The notes below the pieces were generated by a model. That model made no database searches, had not been told where the DNA came from, and saw nothing but the letters and a program-made list of their open reading frames with translations. A program made the position numbers and the translations under genes. Positions 63,315 through 64,000 of a DNA stretch of 64,000 nucleotides are shown here, piece by piece (the stretch's first letter is position 1; every line of letters begins with the position of its first letter). Origin of the DNA: Rhodococcus_G sp042879035 (GTDB taxonomy: Bacteria; Actinomycetota; Actinomycetes; Mycobacteriales; Mycobacteriaceae); NCBI RefSeq assembly GCF_042879035.1, contig NZ_JBIAOU010000022.1, forward strand, positions 11,760-75,759. Reading direction: 5' to 3'.

Positions 63315-64000
63315 GCAGCCTGAGTGGCTGGCGTGGTCATGATTGTCTCGTATTCGACGGGGGTCAACTTGCCGAGCCGGGCCTGGCGTCGGCGGCGGTG
63401 GTAGGTCCGTTCGATCCAGGTGACGATCGCGATCCGAAGTTCCTCACGGGTGGCCCACGGGCGACGGTCGAGGACGTTCTTCTGTAGCAGCGCGAAGAAC
63501 GATTCCATGGCGGCGTTGTCGCCACACGCACCAACGCGTCCCATCGAACCGACCATCGCATGCAGGCCGAGGGACTGGACGAATTTCCGTGAGCGAAACT
63601 GCGATCCGCGATCGCTGTGCACTATGCAGCCGGCCACCTGATCGCCGGCCGCGCCCCGGCGGGCGACGGCGGAGCCGAGTGCGTCGACGGCGAGACGGGC
63701 CTTCATCCTCGAGTCGATCGAGTAGCCGACGATCCGGTTCGAGTACACGTCCTTGATCGCACACAGGTAGAGCTTGCCCTCGCCGGTGTGATGCTCAGTG
63801 ATGTCGGTGAGCCACAACAGGTTCGGGGAATCTGCGGTGAAGTCTCGGGCGACGAGATCGTCGTGGATCGGCGGGCCGGATCGGATGGTCTTGGTGCCAC
63901 GCTTCTTGCCGAACGAGGACCACCACTTGTTCGCTGAGCAGATCCGCCAGGCCGTCCGAGCCGCCATCGGTTGGCCGGCGTCGGCGGCCTCGTCGACGAG
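63311..64000 (-). CDS. IS3-family transposase OrfB (5' end outside the window)
   Basis: The visible 229 residues contain the rve integrase core: FTADSPNLLWLTDITEHHTG (first Asp in LTDIT), IVHSDRGSQFRSRKFVQSLG (second Asp) and CGDNAAMESFFALLQKNVLD (Glu in MESFF), followed by RRRQARLGKLTPVEYET. This DDE triad and the HSDRGSQ box mark the IS3 OrfB family. The frame is open to the right edge, so the protein continues there, normally together with an OrfA partner. The inverted repeat of the element is expected near 63300, where GTGAC...GTCAC occurs. Confidence 0.88.
   Translation of the reverse strand, partial: LVDEAADAGQPMAARTAWRICSANKWWSSFGKKRGTKTIRSGPPIHDDLVARDFTADSPNLLWLTDITEHHTGEGKLYLCAIKDVYSNRIVGYSIDSRMKARLAVDALGSAVARRGAAGDQVAGCIVHSDRGSQFRSRKFVQSLGLHAMVGSMGRVGACGDNAAMESFFALLQKNVLDRRPWATREELRIAIVTWIERTYHRRRRQARLGKLTPVEYETIMTTPATQAA

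Overview
The window is high-G+C actinobacterial DNA that reads as part of a large plasmid or other mobile replicon from a mycolic-acid-containing genus such as Rhodococcus or Gordonia. The genus is an inference: it rests on a PorA-family (DUF3068) envelope protein, WhiB-like and CYP102-type genes, actinobacterial-style secretion genes and frequent GTG/TTG starts. No rRNA, tRNA, CRISPR array or ribosomal-protein gene was seen, which also favours an accessory replicon.

Maintenance region (1-8700). A ParA-type ATPase, cut by the left edge, faces a 2.9 kb array of 23 copies of a 16-bp palindrome (core CTTTACCGCGGTAAAG, 1320-4205). A probable replication initiator (4218-5456) follows, with a G+C hairpin and an AT-rich stretch upstream of it. 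Next come a three-gene operon headed by a WhiB-like protein and an XRE regulator with two helix-turn-helix domains.

Regulatory and metabolic cassette (8950-12800). A helix-turn-helix protein, a membrane protein and an ImmA/IrrE-type metallopeptidase lie beside a divergent P450 that closely resembles the haem domain of CYP102 (BM3).

Conjugation region (12750-32100). A long leftward operon has a pilin-sized membrane protein, a PrgI/VirB3-sized protein, a VirB4 ATPase, a VirB6-like channel protein, VirB8-like bitopic proteins, a three-domain peptidoglycan hydrolase, lipoproteins and the PorA-family protein. A rightward operon has an FtsK/TcpA-like coupling ATPase, a ParA/VirC1-like ATPase and four small exported or membrane-anchored proteins. 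The 1.2 kb divergent gap between them has hairpins and repeats that could be oriT and/or promoters. No relaxase is visible in the window.

Defence region (32660-46300). It holds a serine recombinase, an antitoxin gene with a frameshifted toxin, a two-gene CD-NTase plus SLATT module (CBASS-like), a complete type I restriction-modification operon (hsdM-hsdS-hsdR), two unrecognised genes, a second frameshifted toxin-like relic and a CoiA-like gene.

Right part (47000-64000). Lipoproteins, an alkylsulfatase-type metallo-beta-lactamase-fold enzyme and an exported HNH nuclease are followed by an AT-richer stretch with a decayed Mrr-like restriction gene. Then come an IS1634-like element, a protein with three CxxC repeats, a broken IS21-family element, three conserved genes of unknown function and an IS3-family transposase that runs off the right edge. 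The density of IS elements and frameshifted genes marks this part as an accumulation zone.
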